Assembly: GCA_026413185.1 (NCBI GenBank)
Contig: CM048648.1
Location: forward strand, 75,560,550 to 75,624,549
DNA length: 64,000 nt
Direction: 5' to 3'
Origin: Pueraria montana var. lobata
Taxonomy: Eukaryota > Streptophyta > Magnoliopsida > Fabales > Fabaceae
The notes under the pieces were generated by a model, which was given only the letters and a program-made list of their open reading frames with translations, searched no databases and was not told the DNA's origin. How positions within the stretch are numbered: the first letter of the stretch is position 1; the number at the start of each line of letters is the position of its first letter. This document shows positions 46,330-56,970 of this stretch, piece by piece. Made by a program: the position numbers and the translations under genes.

Positions 46330-47400
46330 AAATAATATTTAAGGTGGGTCGGATTCCATGTTCTCGGCACCACCTTTCCTGATAGCTCTTCTAACTTATA
46401 TGCTCCATTGCTGAGGCTTTGCCAAACTCTAAATGGACCATCCCAATTAGCTGTCAACTTTCCTTCACTGGCATTTCTTCTTGCATCGCCCTGAACTCTT
46501 AGGACTAGGTCTCCTTCTTTGAATTCTCTTGGTCTCAGTTTTGAGTTAAACCTCTTAGTCGTCCTTTATCTACATGCTTTGGCTGTTAAGCATGCTCGGT
46601 CTCACACTTCTTCGATGAGATCGAGCTTGACCCTCATGGAATTTTCATTTTCCGATGGTTTAAAGTTTTGTCTTCAGAAGGTAGGCTCCCCTACTTCTAC
46701 TGTGATCATTACTTTAGTTTCGTATACCATTCTGAAGGGTGTTTCTTTGATTGTTGACTATGGAGTGCACCTGTATGCCCATAGAACTTCAGGTAACTCT
46801 TCGGCTCATGTACCTTTTGCTGCACCCAGCCTTTTCTTCAGCTCTCCCAAAATGACTTTGTTGGCAGATTTCGCCTATCCATTCGTTTGAGGATGTTCAA
46901 CCGAGGTCACCCTATGTTTGATTCCTAGGTCCTCTAGAAAGGTATTCAACTTTTTATCCATGAACTGGAGACTGTTATTGGTGATAATCACGCATGGGAT
47001 GCCAAAACGCGTGATTATGTTTTTCCATAAAAACTTTTGGACATTTTGAGCTGAAATGGTTGCCAGGGGTTCGACCTCTATCCATTTCATAAATTCAATA
47101 GTCACTATAAAAAATTTGCATTGCCCCTTTGCTATAGGAAAAGGTCCTAGGATATTGACCCCCCACACGGCGAAAGGCCATGGCGACGAAATAACGTGTA
47201 ACTCGTCGACTGGTTGATGAATAAGGTTACCATGCTTCTGGCACTGGATGCATTTTTTGACATATTCGGCACAATCAGATTTGAGAGTTGGCTAGTAATA
47301 CCCTGTTCTTACTAAGTAGCCATCGTGCGTCCACCGGAGTGCATACCACAGATTCCTTCATGTAGCTCTCTTATGACATACTCGGCTTGATCCTTGTATA
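46330..47400 (-). pseudogene. Integrase remnant of the Tat element
   Basis: Minus strand: zinc-binding H2C2 region near 47400-47312 ('VIRELHEGICGMHSGGRTMA'), then the catalytic core (47168-46875) with 'VNILGPFPIAKGQ', 'TIEFMKWIEVEPL', 'GIPCVIITNNSLQFM' and 'HPQTNG', then a C-terminal region ending 'TWNPTHLKYYF' near 46330. In the D-D-E triad the first Asp is replaced (VTIEF where VxxDY/DF is usual) and the second is Asn (ITNN instead of ITDN). It would have inserted the cDNA. Besides the stops, catalysis would be lost. Confidence 0.9.
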
Positions 47401-48300
47401 GGCATTTAAGCAGCAGGGTAGATGACCCCCTACTGTATAACTCTCTGGCCACCAGAACGTACCTTGCCATGCTGATCCATAACCTTTTTGCCTTTTCCTT
47501 ATCTTCTGGAAGGGTGCCTTGTAACAAGTATTGTTGGATCTCGGTCATCCAAGTGTCTTTGGGTGTCGATATCTTCATGCATTCTTTGGTGGTCATGCTT
47601 GGATTAGGCAATACTTCTTGAATAAAAATTATGTGTTGTCCAGGTTTTTGAGTGCTGGCCAGTTTGGCTAACTGATCGGCCCTATCATTGTGTTCTCGAA
47701 TCAGGTGCTTTACTTGGACCTCGTCGAACTCTTCTTTCAACCGCATGAAGGCGTGATAGTATTTCAACAATTGTGGATCTTTGACTTGAATAACACCATT
47801 AATCTATTTGGCTGCAATCTAGGAATCGCTCCAACGTATTACCTTTCGGGCTTCTATCTCATTGGCTAACCTGAGTCCAGCTAACAATGTTTCGTATTCG
47901 GCTTGATTATTGGACGCTTTAAACCGAAGCGTAAAGACTGCTCGAGTCGGATTTGGTTTAGCCCTTCTATGATGACACCTGCACCACTTCCTCGTTGATT
48001 GGAAGAGCCGTCAACATGTACAATCCACCATTCGTCCTCAAAATGCTTGGCAGAGTAGAGTTCATTAACGAAGTCTGCCAGGCATTGTGCCTTTATAGGA
48101 CCCCTCGACTCATACCTTATGTCAAATTTGGAAAGTTCTCTGAACCAAGCCATCATTCGTATGGCCAGTTCTGGCTTCTTCAATATCTTGGCCATGGGGC
48201 AATCGGTCTTGACGACTACCTGGTGACTTTGAAAATATTGCCTTAAGTGCCTTGCGGCATTTACTAATGCCAATACTGCATTTTCTATCATTTGATACCT
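47312..48300 (-). pseudogene. Dual RNase H remnant (gypsy-type plus archaeal-type)
   Basis: Two RNase H-like units follow the reverse transcriptase. The first (48291-48060) has 'VLALVNAARHLRQYFQSHQV' and 'VVKTDCPMAKIL'. The second starts 'WWIVHVDGSSNQRGSGAGVI' (48030-47970), with the D-G-S catalytic start, and continues to 'VKHLIREHNDRADQLAKLAS' (~47700-47640), whose Asp is the last catalytic position. The second unit is the extra RNase H seen in Tat/Ogre elements. It removes the RNA strand of the hybrid. Confidence 0.87.
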
Positions 48301-48390
48301 TGTCTCAGCTTCTTGTAGTACTCGGCTGATGAAGTATATGGGTGCTTGGCCATCTACATGTTCTTGCGCTAGTACAACACTTATGGCCTC

Positions 48391-49320
48391 TTAAGAAATT
48401 GAGATGAATAGTACCAACTCCTTTTGAGGATCCGGTTTGTTGAGTATTGGTGGGGCGGAGAGGGTTCTTTTCAACTCTTGGAAGGCTTCTTCGTACTTTT
48501 GATCCCACAAGAAATTCTTGGATGCTTTAAACAATTTCATGATAGGTTTTGCCTTTTTGGCTATCCTAGGTAGAAATCGTGATAGGGAAGCAATCCTTCT
48601 AGTTAGTCTTTGAACTTTTTTTGGAGTCTTCCGACTTCTCATACCAATGACAACTTGGCATATATCCGAGTTTGCCTTTATACCTTGGCATGTTAACATA
48701 AAGCCCAAAAACTTTCCTCCTTGAACACCGAAGACACACTTTTTTGAATTTAGGCATATATTGCGCTTTTTAAGCTCGGCAAAGCTCTTTTCAAGGTCTT
48801 TCTTATGCATGCTAGTGTTGAAAGACTTAACTACCATGTCGTCAACATATACTCCTAGGTTTCTCCCTATCTGGTTTCGAAAAACCTTGTCCATTAGTCT
48901 TTGATAAGTTGCCCCGACATTTTTAGGCCGAAGGGCATGACCCTATAGCAATAGTTGGCTGATTCGGTGATGAAAGTAGTCTTGTCCTCATCTTGAGGGT
49001 ACATTCAGATTTGATTGTTACCCAAATATGCATCCAAAAAACCAAGAAAAGTATGCCCGGCAGCCCCATTGACTAACCGATTGATGTATGGTAAAGGATA
49101 TGCATCCTTCGGGCACACTTTGTTCATGTCCATGTAATCTATACACATTCGCCATTTTTCATTTGACTTTTTCACCATGACTACATTGGCTAACCAAGTG
49201 GAATATTTAACTTCTCGGATGAAGTTAGCTGATATCAACTTTGTTACTTCTTCTGCTACTGCCTTCCGTCTTTCATCCCCATCTTTCTTTTCTTCTGAGC
49301 TATCGGCCTAGCCTCTCGGC
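48391..49320 (-). pseudogene. Reverse transcriptase remnant of the Tat element
   Basis: Minus strand: 'FIREVKYSTWLANVVMVKKS', 'WRMCIDYMDMNKVCPKDAYP', 'FLGFLDAYLGNNQI' (49238-49005, the first catalytic Asp block), a frameshifted gap, then 'GRNLGVYVDDMVVKS' (48864-48820) with the Y-V-D-D active site intact, and 'FLGFMLTCQGIKANSD'. Frame breaks lie between 49005 and 48894 and after 48391. Confidence 0.93.
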
Positions 49321-49559
49321 ATATTGCTAACTTGTGACAGTGTTTGGATCGATGCCTGGCAAGTCCGAGGCTTTCCAAGCAAAGAAGTCGGCATTCTGCC
49401 CAATTACACTTTGGAGTTGAAGCCGATCACTTTCCGACAAGTTACTACTAAGTTATGTAACTTGGCATTTTCTTTCACCGACCTGGTATGCATAGTTTTC
49501 CTCTTCTGGTTTGACCCGTTTGTCTTCGTCGATGCTGGGATCAGGATCCAGGTGGTGGG

Positions 49560-50290
49560 CTGAGGGTTCGACTGCTGAGACAATATTCACTGACTTTTAC
49601 TCTTCTTCTTTCAGTTGAGTGACTTTTAGGCTTGCTAAGTAACAGTCTCTAGCCACCTTTTGGTTGGCATGAACTATGATCATTGTGCCACGACTGGAAG
49701 GGAACTTCATGGCTAAATGTGGGGTGGATACTATGGCCCCTAGAGCATTCAAGGATGGTCATCCGAGTAGTATGTTATATGACGTGTTGGCATGCACTAC
49801 GATGTACCAAAAATTGATAGTCTTCCACTATTTTTCTCCATATCCGAACGTTGTGTTCAAATCTATACACCCCCCGGTGTTGACCCTTTCACTTGAAAAT
49901 ATGACAAGGGGTTGGTCATAAGGCATCATAAGCTTCCCTTTTGGTATGTCCAGTTGCTTAAAAGTACTCCAATACAGAATATCGACCGAGCTTCCTTGAT
50001 CCATAAGAGTTTCCTAGACTATACAGTCTGCTATTTCAACACTAATCACCATCGGATCATCCTGTATGGGATCAGAACCATGGAAGTCTACATCTGTGAA
50101 TGTGATAGGTGGCATTTTCAACTTGGTAACTGTTGATATCATGTTGACTGACTGAACGAGATGGAGATGTCTCTTCCTTGTTGATTAGGTACTTCCTCCT
50201 CCAGCAAATCCTCCCGTAATAGTGTTGATCACTCTTCAGGGATGCTCATGGGGTTTTTCTTCATGTCGCTCCCGAGACCTACTTCTTTGC
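49560..50290 (-). pseudogene. Aspartic protease remnant of the Tat element
   Basis: Minus strand near 50010-49960 reads 'LMDQGSSVDILYWSTF', the D-x-G-S-S active-site form of this lineage, and near 49790-49740 'ILLGWPSLNALGAIVSTPHL', the second conserved block. Stops interrupt the frame (for example just before LMDQGSS). Confidence 0.82.
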
Positions 50291-51680
50291 CTTTCTACCC
50301 TTCGCTCACGATCTCAGTCATGGTCTTTATCCCTCTTGTATGTTCTATCATCATCTTTGTATTTTGAGTATTGAGACCTTTCAGTCCTGGGGTTGTAGAC
50401 GAAGTCTTTGAGGTGTCCCATCTTGATGAGATCCTCAATCTTGTCTTTAAGTGCTGCACATTCTTCAATAGAATGGCCTCTGTTACGATGGTATTGGCAT
50501 TGTTTGTTGTAGTCGGCCTTAGGAGGAGTGTTGGCTCTTTTTGGAACAGCCAGTATTTCGATTGCAACGGCTTGCTCGAGCACCCAGGAGCGGCTAGTAT
50601 TGAGCGGAGTATAGCTCGTGTATCGGGGGCCATGATACTCTCGATCTTTGGGAAATTTATCTTTTCCCTTCCCATGATTATCTTTTTCATGTTCTCTTTT
50701 TCCTGTATTGGCTTTCGTTCAGACTTGGTTTTGGTATTCAGCCAACTCCTCCATCTGCATGTATTTCACTGCCCTTCGTCAGAGGTCGTCGATGTCTAGT
50801 GCAGGTTTCTTACAGAGACTATTAACGAAAGCCCTTGCCCGAAGGGTTGTCACTAGGTGATGTAGAACTACTGCTGGTCCAAGTTACCAATGTTTAAGGC
50901 GACTTTGCCAAACCTTTCGATGAAAGTCCGAAGAGGTTCCTTCTTTTCTTGTCGTATGTTTACCAGCGCGACCGACGTCAAGTGATGGGGTCTACTTGTT
51001 GCAAACTGGATGCCAAATCTAGCGGTAAGTGTTTCAAAGCTGTCAATGGAATTAGGCAGAAGCTGAGTAAACCAGTTAAGGGCTTGTCCTTTCAGAGATG
51101 GGGAATACCCTAAACAAGATAGCATCGTCGGTGGTATAGAGGCTGACTTGGATCACATAAACATCTATGTGATTGTCCGGATCAGTGGTGCCATCATATT
51201 AGTCCAAGCTAAGGCTTTTCTAACTTGGGGGCAAAGATGTTTCCATTATTCCGGAAACGAAGGGATGCCTACAAGGGTGTGTTTGAGTGTTGGCGATGAA
51301 GGTTGAGAGCCGATGTGTTACCCTTGGATGCTGAGATTGGCCATTGACTAGCCCTCATGCTGGCAGCTAGGTGTTTTATCTTTGGGCTTCCAAGATCGAT
51401 TCAAACTTTTCAACTCAGTATTTTCCTGACCAAGGGCCGAGATCTCCTGAGCATGCTATTTTCGTATTGCTGATAGGTCAGCTATCAACTATCTTAACTC
51501 CGAAGACAAACTTGTTTGATCTTCCACCTGAGCCGCATTTCCGTCAATTTGATGTTGTCCCTCTACGCCGTGTTGCATGCCTTGTGTTGATGATCTGGGT
51601 ATCTCCATGTGTGCATGGCTCCGAGTAGTAACCATTCCTTGGCGGGCTGTGGGATAAGTTTTACCAGGGCCCCACGGTGG
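50290..51680 (-). pseudogene. Gag remnant of the Tat element
   Basis: Minus strand 51125-50868: 'SLKGQALNWFTQLLPNSIDS', 'FETLTARFGIQFATSR' and 'SLVNIRQ..EPLRTFIERF'-like capsid sequence. Further on (~50500-50420), 'CQYHRNRGHSIEECAALKDK' is the Cys-His block at the end of gag. The beginning, 51680-51130, is frameshifted. Gag forms the particle. Confidence 0.85.
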
Positions 51681-51689
51681 ACGCCAAAA

Positions 51690-52293
51690 TGTTCCTGCCT
51701 GAGGGTAACCAAGTAATTCTCCTTATGCCAATATATTCAGTCCGAGATCTTCTTCAAGCATCCGAACCCTCCTAGGTGATAAGAAGGGGAGGTACATCTA
51801 AAAAGCACTCCAACGCTCAAGTTAGCTTTCGGCTCAGAGCATTTAATAAGTGTAATAAATGAGGATAAAAGTTACTGTACTTCGAGGATCGTACTCCTTT
51901 TTATACTTACTTTACTGGGCCTTGGACTTTTATGGGCCCTGATTATCTTTTGATGGTTTATCATTATTAATTAAGATTGCTAATTACCTTCTAATTCTTT
52001 GATTGTCTTGGTAATACCTTTTTTAGTAGGATTTATCTTGTCCGAGTACTCTTCGTGGTACTCGATTTTTATGATGCCGAATACCTGGTTGTACCTATTC
52101 GGCGACTTAGTCAATTACCTGTCTTCTATGATCATTCTCACTATCGAATATCTCTCTAATGTGAAGGGTATTCGGCTATTCCAAAAGCCTAATACTTATT
52201 CGGTGTGAAGGGTATCCGACTAATCATATTACCAAAAACTTATTCGGTGTGGGGGGTATTTGGCTAATCATATTGCCGAATACGCCTCCGACA
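51690..52293 (-). repeat. 5' LTR of the Tat element
   Basis: 604 bp, plus-strand TGTTCCTG...CCTCCGACA. The last few bases differ from the other LTR and overlap the start of the palindrome at 52292. The inner side is followed by the primer-binding-site sequence. Confidence 0.88.
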
Positions 52294-52342
52294 CCCTTAT
52301 ATAAGATGTCTTCCTCTCATAAGATATGTCCTATATATATAT

Positions 52343-52374
<32 letters not shown>

Positions 52375-52414
52375 GGACATATCTTATGAGAGGAAGACAT
52401 CTTATATAAGGGTG
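52292..52414. repeat. 123-bp perfect-looking palindrome centred on (AT)n
   Basis: The left arm cacccttatataagatgtct... (52292-52332) is mirrored at 52374-52414 around an AT tract (52331-52376). The right arm is the left end of a MITE; the left arm begins exactly at the end of the Tat LTR. Confidence 0.92.
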
Positions 52415-52600
52415 AGAGGGTTGAATCTGGACCGTTTAACCATACATGGAAGATTAAGATTTAATGTCATGTGATTAATTAAAAAAGTCATGTGACTTTT
52501 TAAAAAACTCACATGACTTAATATGTTTTAATCTTGACTATTCAAATAAGATTTAGTGGGCAATATTTTTTTTCCTCTCACTCTCATATAAGATATGTCC
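52375..52600. mobile_element. MITE with 'ggacatatcttat' ends
   Basis: Left end 'ggacatatcttatgagagga' and right end 'ctctcatataagatatgtcc' are inverted repeats. The inner blocks gggtgagaggg / cctctcactc also mirror. Short and non-coding. Confidence 0.65.
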
Positions 52601-52607
52601 TCTCACT

Positions 52608-52609
<2 letters not shown>

Positions 52610-52647
<38 letters not shown>
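52610..52647. repeat. (TA)n at the LINE 3' end
   Basis: About 18 TA units directly at the 3' side (minus strand) of the LINE. It may be the LINE's tail or part of its target. Confidence 0.9.
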
Positions 52648-52785
52648 TAATGCATGGCAATGAGAGAAGTGATCCCAACTAGGTTGGCACCCCAACCCTC
52701 ACCCATGATAATCAGCACACCAAATATATTAAAAGATAGAAACAAAAAGACAACACGGGGGGACATAAACCAAACTCGTGAACCA

Positions 52786-53532
52786 TTATGTAAACCTAAA
52801 GTTGGGTAAAGAAAACCTATTCCAGAAGAAGTCTTCCTGGATAAAACTTGGAATGGTATCCCACAAAACAAAACCCTGTATGCTAAGCCCGTGAGAAGCA
52901 AGCTTATCTGCACATTTGTCGCCTTCACGAAAAATGTGGGAAAATTTAAAGTTCATGTGTTTAGTCAATTCTATTCAGTTTTTCCATCTACTCCTAAGCT
53001 TCCAAGGAACCAAATCATGAGAGATGAAAGCTTTGATGACAAGACTTGAATCACTTTCCAACATAATATTTCTCCATCCCTTATCATGAGTTATTTCAAT
53101 AGATAACATAACTGGCAAGAGCTCAGCATTAAAAGCGTTATTAGTTCCCAAATTAGCTGAAAAACAGCCTATGATGGCAGTACTTTTGTCTCTGAAAATT
53201 GCCCCACGAGCAGTAGGACCTGGTGTTCCTCTTGTAGCCCCATCAGAATTACACTTGATCCAAAAAGTGTTTGGAGGCCTCCAATCCACTTGCAAAATGG
53301 CTGGTGCTTTACCCGAGCGATAATCAATGAAGAATGCTTTCAGAATTTGGAATTCAGAAATATTAGAATGCATGCATCCTGTGCTCAATTTTGCTGCTAG
53401 ACAAACATTAACATTGATTAAATTTTTGGCAGACATGATAGGAATGATTTTATCGTCAAACCTGGCCTTGTTACTGCAGTACCATATAGCATAGATAACA
53501 AATATTATACCAGCAAGGATAAGATCCTTCAC
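52786..53532 (-). pseudogene. LINE ORF2 C-terminal RNase H domain
   Basis: One frame with a single TGA at 52977-52975. 'FWIKCNSDGATRG' (first Asp), 'NAFNAELLPVMLSIEIT' (Glu), 'IMLESDSSLVIKAF' (second Asp) and 'FREGDKCADKLASHG' (last Asp) are the four conserved RNase H blocks of the plant LINE (RVT_3) type. Ends at TGA/TAA 52788-52786. Confidence 0.9.
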
Positions 53533-53539
53533 TTGAGTG

Positions 53540-54403
53540 CTCTATGACTTGTTGAGCAAAGAAAGGATGTCAATGATGGAGGAAAGATTAACAGGTTGCT
53601 ATATAATCGAGGCAAACCAATCCCAAAGCTTTCTGGCAAAAGTACATTCCAAGAAGAGGTGGCTGGTGGTCTCTGCATTAACTTGACAGAGGTTACACAT
53701 TGAAACTATTGTGCAACCTCTCTTCCTTAGACAGTCATCTGTAGGCATGCGATTATGAATCATGCGCCAAACAAGGAAAGATTTAGATGGAGGAATAAAC
53801 TTGCACCAAATAGTTTTAGCCCAAACCAGATGCGATTTAGAAAGAGAATGAAAAGAGAAGGCCTCTTTTAAAGAGAGACACCCAGAAGGAGTGTTTGCCC
53901 ACCTGATTTGGTCCTTTGCTTCAAATATAGGAATGTTGACAGCATTTAGTTAAGAGCTTAAGAAGGAGTATTGTTGTAAAAGAACCATAGGGATGTCCTA
54001 TTTGTTATCCTTAATACAATCATTCGCTTTAGCCTTCAAGGAGCTATGGACCTAAAGAGGAATGTTTAATAGTTCCACCAAAGGCTTAGAGAGCCAATTG
54101 TCAGTCCAAAAATTTATATCTTCTCCACTTCCAAGCTGCCAAATAACATTGTCCATGATGGCGTAAATGTGCTCTTTTATACCTGGCCATATGGAAGACA
54201 TTATATGCCGAGTTGCTGGTTTTTTGGATCTCAAAAATCTAGCTCTCATCAGCATAGCCCATTCATCATTAGAGGATACCAATTCCTAAGACAGTTTGAG
54301 AAGATAGGCATTATTCATATCTTTGATAGATATCAAGCCAAGACCACCTTCAGGGAGAGGAGTGCAAACTTTGTCCCAAGCCACTGTCATAATTTTCCTA
54401 GAG
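53540..54403 (-). pseudogene. LINE ORF2 post-RT and zinc-binding region
   Basis: Includes 'WQLGSGEDINFWTDNWLSKP' (54150-54090) and, in another frame, 'FLVWRMIHNRMPTDD', 'CLRKRGCTIVSMCNLC' and 'TTSHLFLECTFARKLW', the Cys-rich zinc-binding region that follows plant LINE reverse transcriptases. Several stops. Confidence 0.82.
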
Positions 54404-56077
54404 TTAGCGTCTCCTGACCAAATAGTTTATAAACCACCCTTCAATAGTTTTCAGAAGAGCAACAGGCCACTTATACACATGGAAGCTATAAAGGAGCATG
54501 CTCTGAAGGATAGATTGAACAAGAAGAAGACAACCCATGATAGAAAGTAAAGATCCTTTCCATTTTGCAAGTTTAGATCTCAGCTTGTTAGCTATGGGTT
54601 GCAACTGATGTTTTCTTGGTTTTCCCTTGAACAGCAGAATACCAAGATAGACAAAAGGCAAAGCACCCGAAGAGAAACCAAGGATGTTGGAGATTCTAAA
54701 GATTATGTTATGAGAAATTGCACCAGCAAACAATTTTGATTTAGCTAGGTTTATAACTTGTCCAAAGGCCTCCCCATAAGCTTTGAAGAGACCCACAAAG
54801 TTATGCATTTTGCTCAGTGATCCTCTACAAAAAATTAAAATATCATCAGAATATAAAACATGTGAAGGGAAATTATAACCTTTTGGACCTGACATGAGTT
54901 GAAGCTTTCCTTCCTGGACTAAATTAGATATGCCTCTGCTAAGAACCTCTTCAGCCAAGCAAAAAAGAAGTGGAGATAAAGGGTCTCCTTGCCTCACACC
55001 CCTCTTGCAGTTAAAAAATCCAACCATTTTTCCATTCACAATAATAGATAATTTAGTAGACAAGACAACCAAATTGATCCAGTTGCAAAAATTGTCATGA
55101 AAGCCAAATTCCTTTAGAACCTCCAAAAGGAATTTCCAATCCAAGGTGTCAAATGCCTTCTTGATATCAATTTTTGTAGCAACATTTCCAGCAAAAGATT
55201 TTTTGTCAAGGAGGTTGACTACCTCTGAAGCCACACATATACAATTAGAGATGTTCCCGCCTTGGATGAAACCTTTTTGGTTATAAGAAACCAATTTTGG
55301 AACCACCTTAGCCAATCTATCTGCCAAGATTTTTGTAATAATTTTGAACTGGAAATTTGCTAGAGCAATAAGTCTGAACTGCTCAGTCCTATCCGCCCTT
55401 GCTCCTTGGGAATAAGAACAACCACATTAGAATTCAGATTTGGCAACATCCAACCAGAAGAAAAAAAATTGAAGAACAACTTTATAAACATCATTGCCTA
55501 TGACTTCCCAAAATTTTTGAAAAAAAGTAGCCTCCAAATCCATCATAACCAGGAGCACTGGTTTCCTTAAGAGAGAAGACAACATCTCAAACCTCACTAA
55601 AAAAAGGAAGAGAGATTAAAATATCATTATCCTATTGAGAGACAAGCTTAGGGATCACCTTTTGAATGAGACCATTATCCAAGCAGGTGTTGTCAGTGGC
55701 GAATATGTTTCATAGTATTGAAGGATGTGTTGCTTAATCTCTTCAAGAGTTGTCAAAAGATTTCCATCTTGATGAAGAAAGGAGATTTGTTTAGTGACAT
55801 GACGAATTTTAGTGATTTTGTGAAAGAAATATGTGTTTCGGTCTCCATGAGTGTACCAATCAATTATGACCTTTTCTTTCCAAAAGTCTTCCTGATAACG
55901 TAACGCTTATTGAAGCTCAACCTGAGCATTTTTTTCTTGTAAAAATAGATCGTCAGAATAACCACAAGAATCTATATTCGCTTGTATTGAGTCCACTTTT
56001 GTAACAACATCTTTAACCCTTTGATGAACATCCCCAAATTCATGTTTGTTCCAAGATTTAAGCCTTAGCTTAACCTC
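54404..56077 (-). pseudogene. LINE ORF2 linker and reverse transcriptase
   Basis: 56077-55330 holds the linker and reverse transcriptase start in shifting frames ('FGDVHQRVKDVV', 'WYTHGDRNTYFFHK'). 55327-54404 is a 307-codon open stretch with 'YNQKGFIQGGNISNCICVAS', 'KIDIKKAFDTLDWKFLLEV' (first Asp), 'GVRQGDPLSPLLFCLAEEV' and 'YSDDILIFCRGSL'. The active-site box is Y-S-D-D where plant LINEs usually have Y-A-D-D; both Asp remain. The enzyme would copy LINE RNA at the nicked target. Confidence 0.92.
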
Positions 56078-56914
56078 TCAGAGCTTTTGGACTAGAACTG
56101 CCATCGGGCAACTAGGGAAAGTCATGTTCCAGACCGAAGAGATGATAGTATGGCACTGAGGGTGTCTTGCCCACATTTTAAGAAACTTAAAGTGGGTGCT
56201 GTGTTTTCTTGTATTTTGATGCATACTTAGAAGCAAGGGGAAATGATCAGATTTGCTTCTTGTAAGTGTGACACATGAGCAAGAAGACCAAAAATCTAGC
56301 CATTTATCATTACAAATGGCTCTATCTAGTCTCTTTTGAGAGAGAGCTTGACCTTTTCTACCATTGGACCAAGTAAACCGAGAGCCTGTTGTTTGAATGT
56401 GTGTCAAGTGATTTGTTTCTGACCAGCCCCGAAAATCATCTATAGCAATTTGAGAAGGGGAACAAAAACCCCTATATTCATGAGTACCTAGGATTGCATT
56501 GTAATCGCCAATAAAGCACCAAGGCCCTTGGTGAGTGACCAAAATAGATGAAATTTCAAACCAAAGCTTCCTTCTGGTTAGATAAGATGTGGATGCATAC
56601 ACACCTATAATGAAAACCTTAACATTGTCTTTAAAAAAAGAAATGGAAATATGTTGACAAGAGACATTGATGATGTTGGGATTCAGATAGTCAGCACAAA
56701 GGCACCATAAGTTAGAGGGAAGAGAGCCTCTGTCATTTGTAGTCATTAATTTCAAATTCAACTTATTCCAAAAAGTTTGAGGAAGCTTATCAAAGGATAA
56801 CCAAGGTTCTGATAGAAATATCAGATCAGGGTTATGTTCTCTACACATTTTCTTTAGGACTCTTCTGGTATCTTGGTTTGTTAGTCCTCTAGCATTCCAA
56901 TATAGAATTCTCAT
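56078..56914 (-). pseudogene. LINE ORF2 endonuclease domain, open frame
   Basis: Open from ATG 56914 for 278 codons. AP-endonuclease motifs in order: 'ILYWNARGL' (Asn), 'PDLIFLSEP' (Glu), 'GVYASTSY', 'WCFIGDYNAIL' (GD-N), 'SRFTWSNGR', 'RLDRAICNDKW' and 'SDHFPLLL' (Asp-His). All catalytic positions I can identify are present. This domain nicks target DNA to prime reverse transcription. The frame ends at a stop before the reverse transcriptase, so ORF2 is broken. Confidence 0.92.
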
Positions 56915-56970
56915 TATGCTATAGTTGCTGGACCGCCCCTTGAATGGGCTTTGGTTTCTTCACCACGCTG

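Larger units (their letters stand above)
42511..52293 (-). mobile_element. Tat-lineage Ty3/gypsy LTR retrotransposon
   Basis: LTRs at 42511-43116 and 51690-52293 flank, in minus-strand order, gag, protease, reverse transcriptase, RNase H, a second RNase H, integrase, and a 3' region with an antisense gene. Reverse transcriptase before integrase places it in Ty3/gypsy; the extra archaeal-type RNase H and the extra antisense gene point to the Tat/Ogre lineage. The minus strand next to the 5' LTR reads TTTTGGCGTCCACCGTGGGG, a plausible primer-binding site. Stops and frameshifts occur in every domain and the LTRs differ by roughly 5% by eye, so it is an inactive, fairly old copy. No clean target duplication is visible: one side is (TA)n and the other a palindrome. 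Confidence 0.93.

Noticed and set aside
52294..52299. Target-site duplication for the Tat element
   Set aside because: The left flank is TATATA and the right flank begins CCCTTATATA inside a palindrome. A TA match there carries no information.
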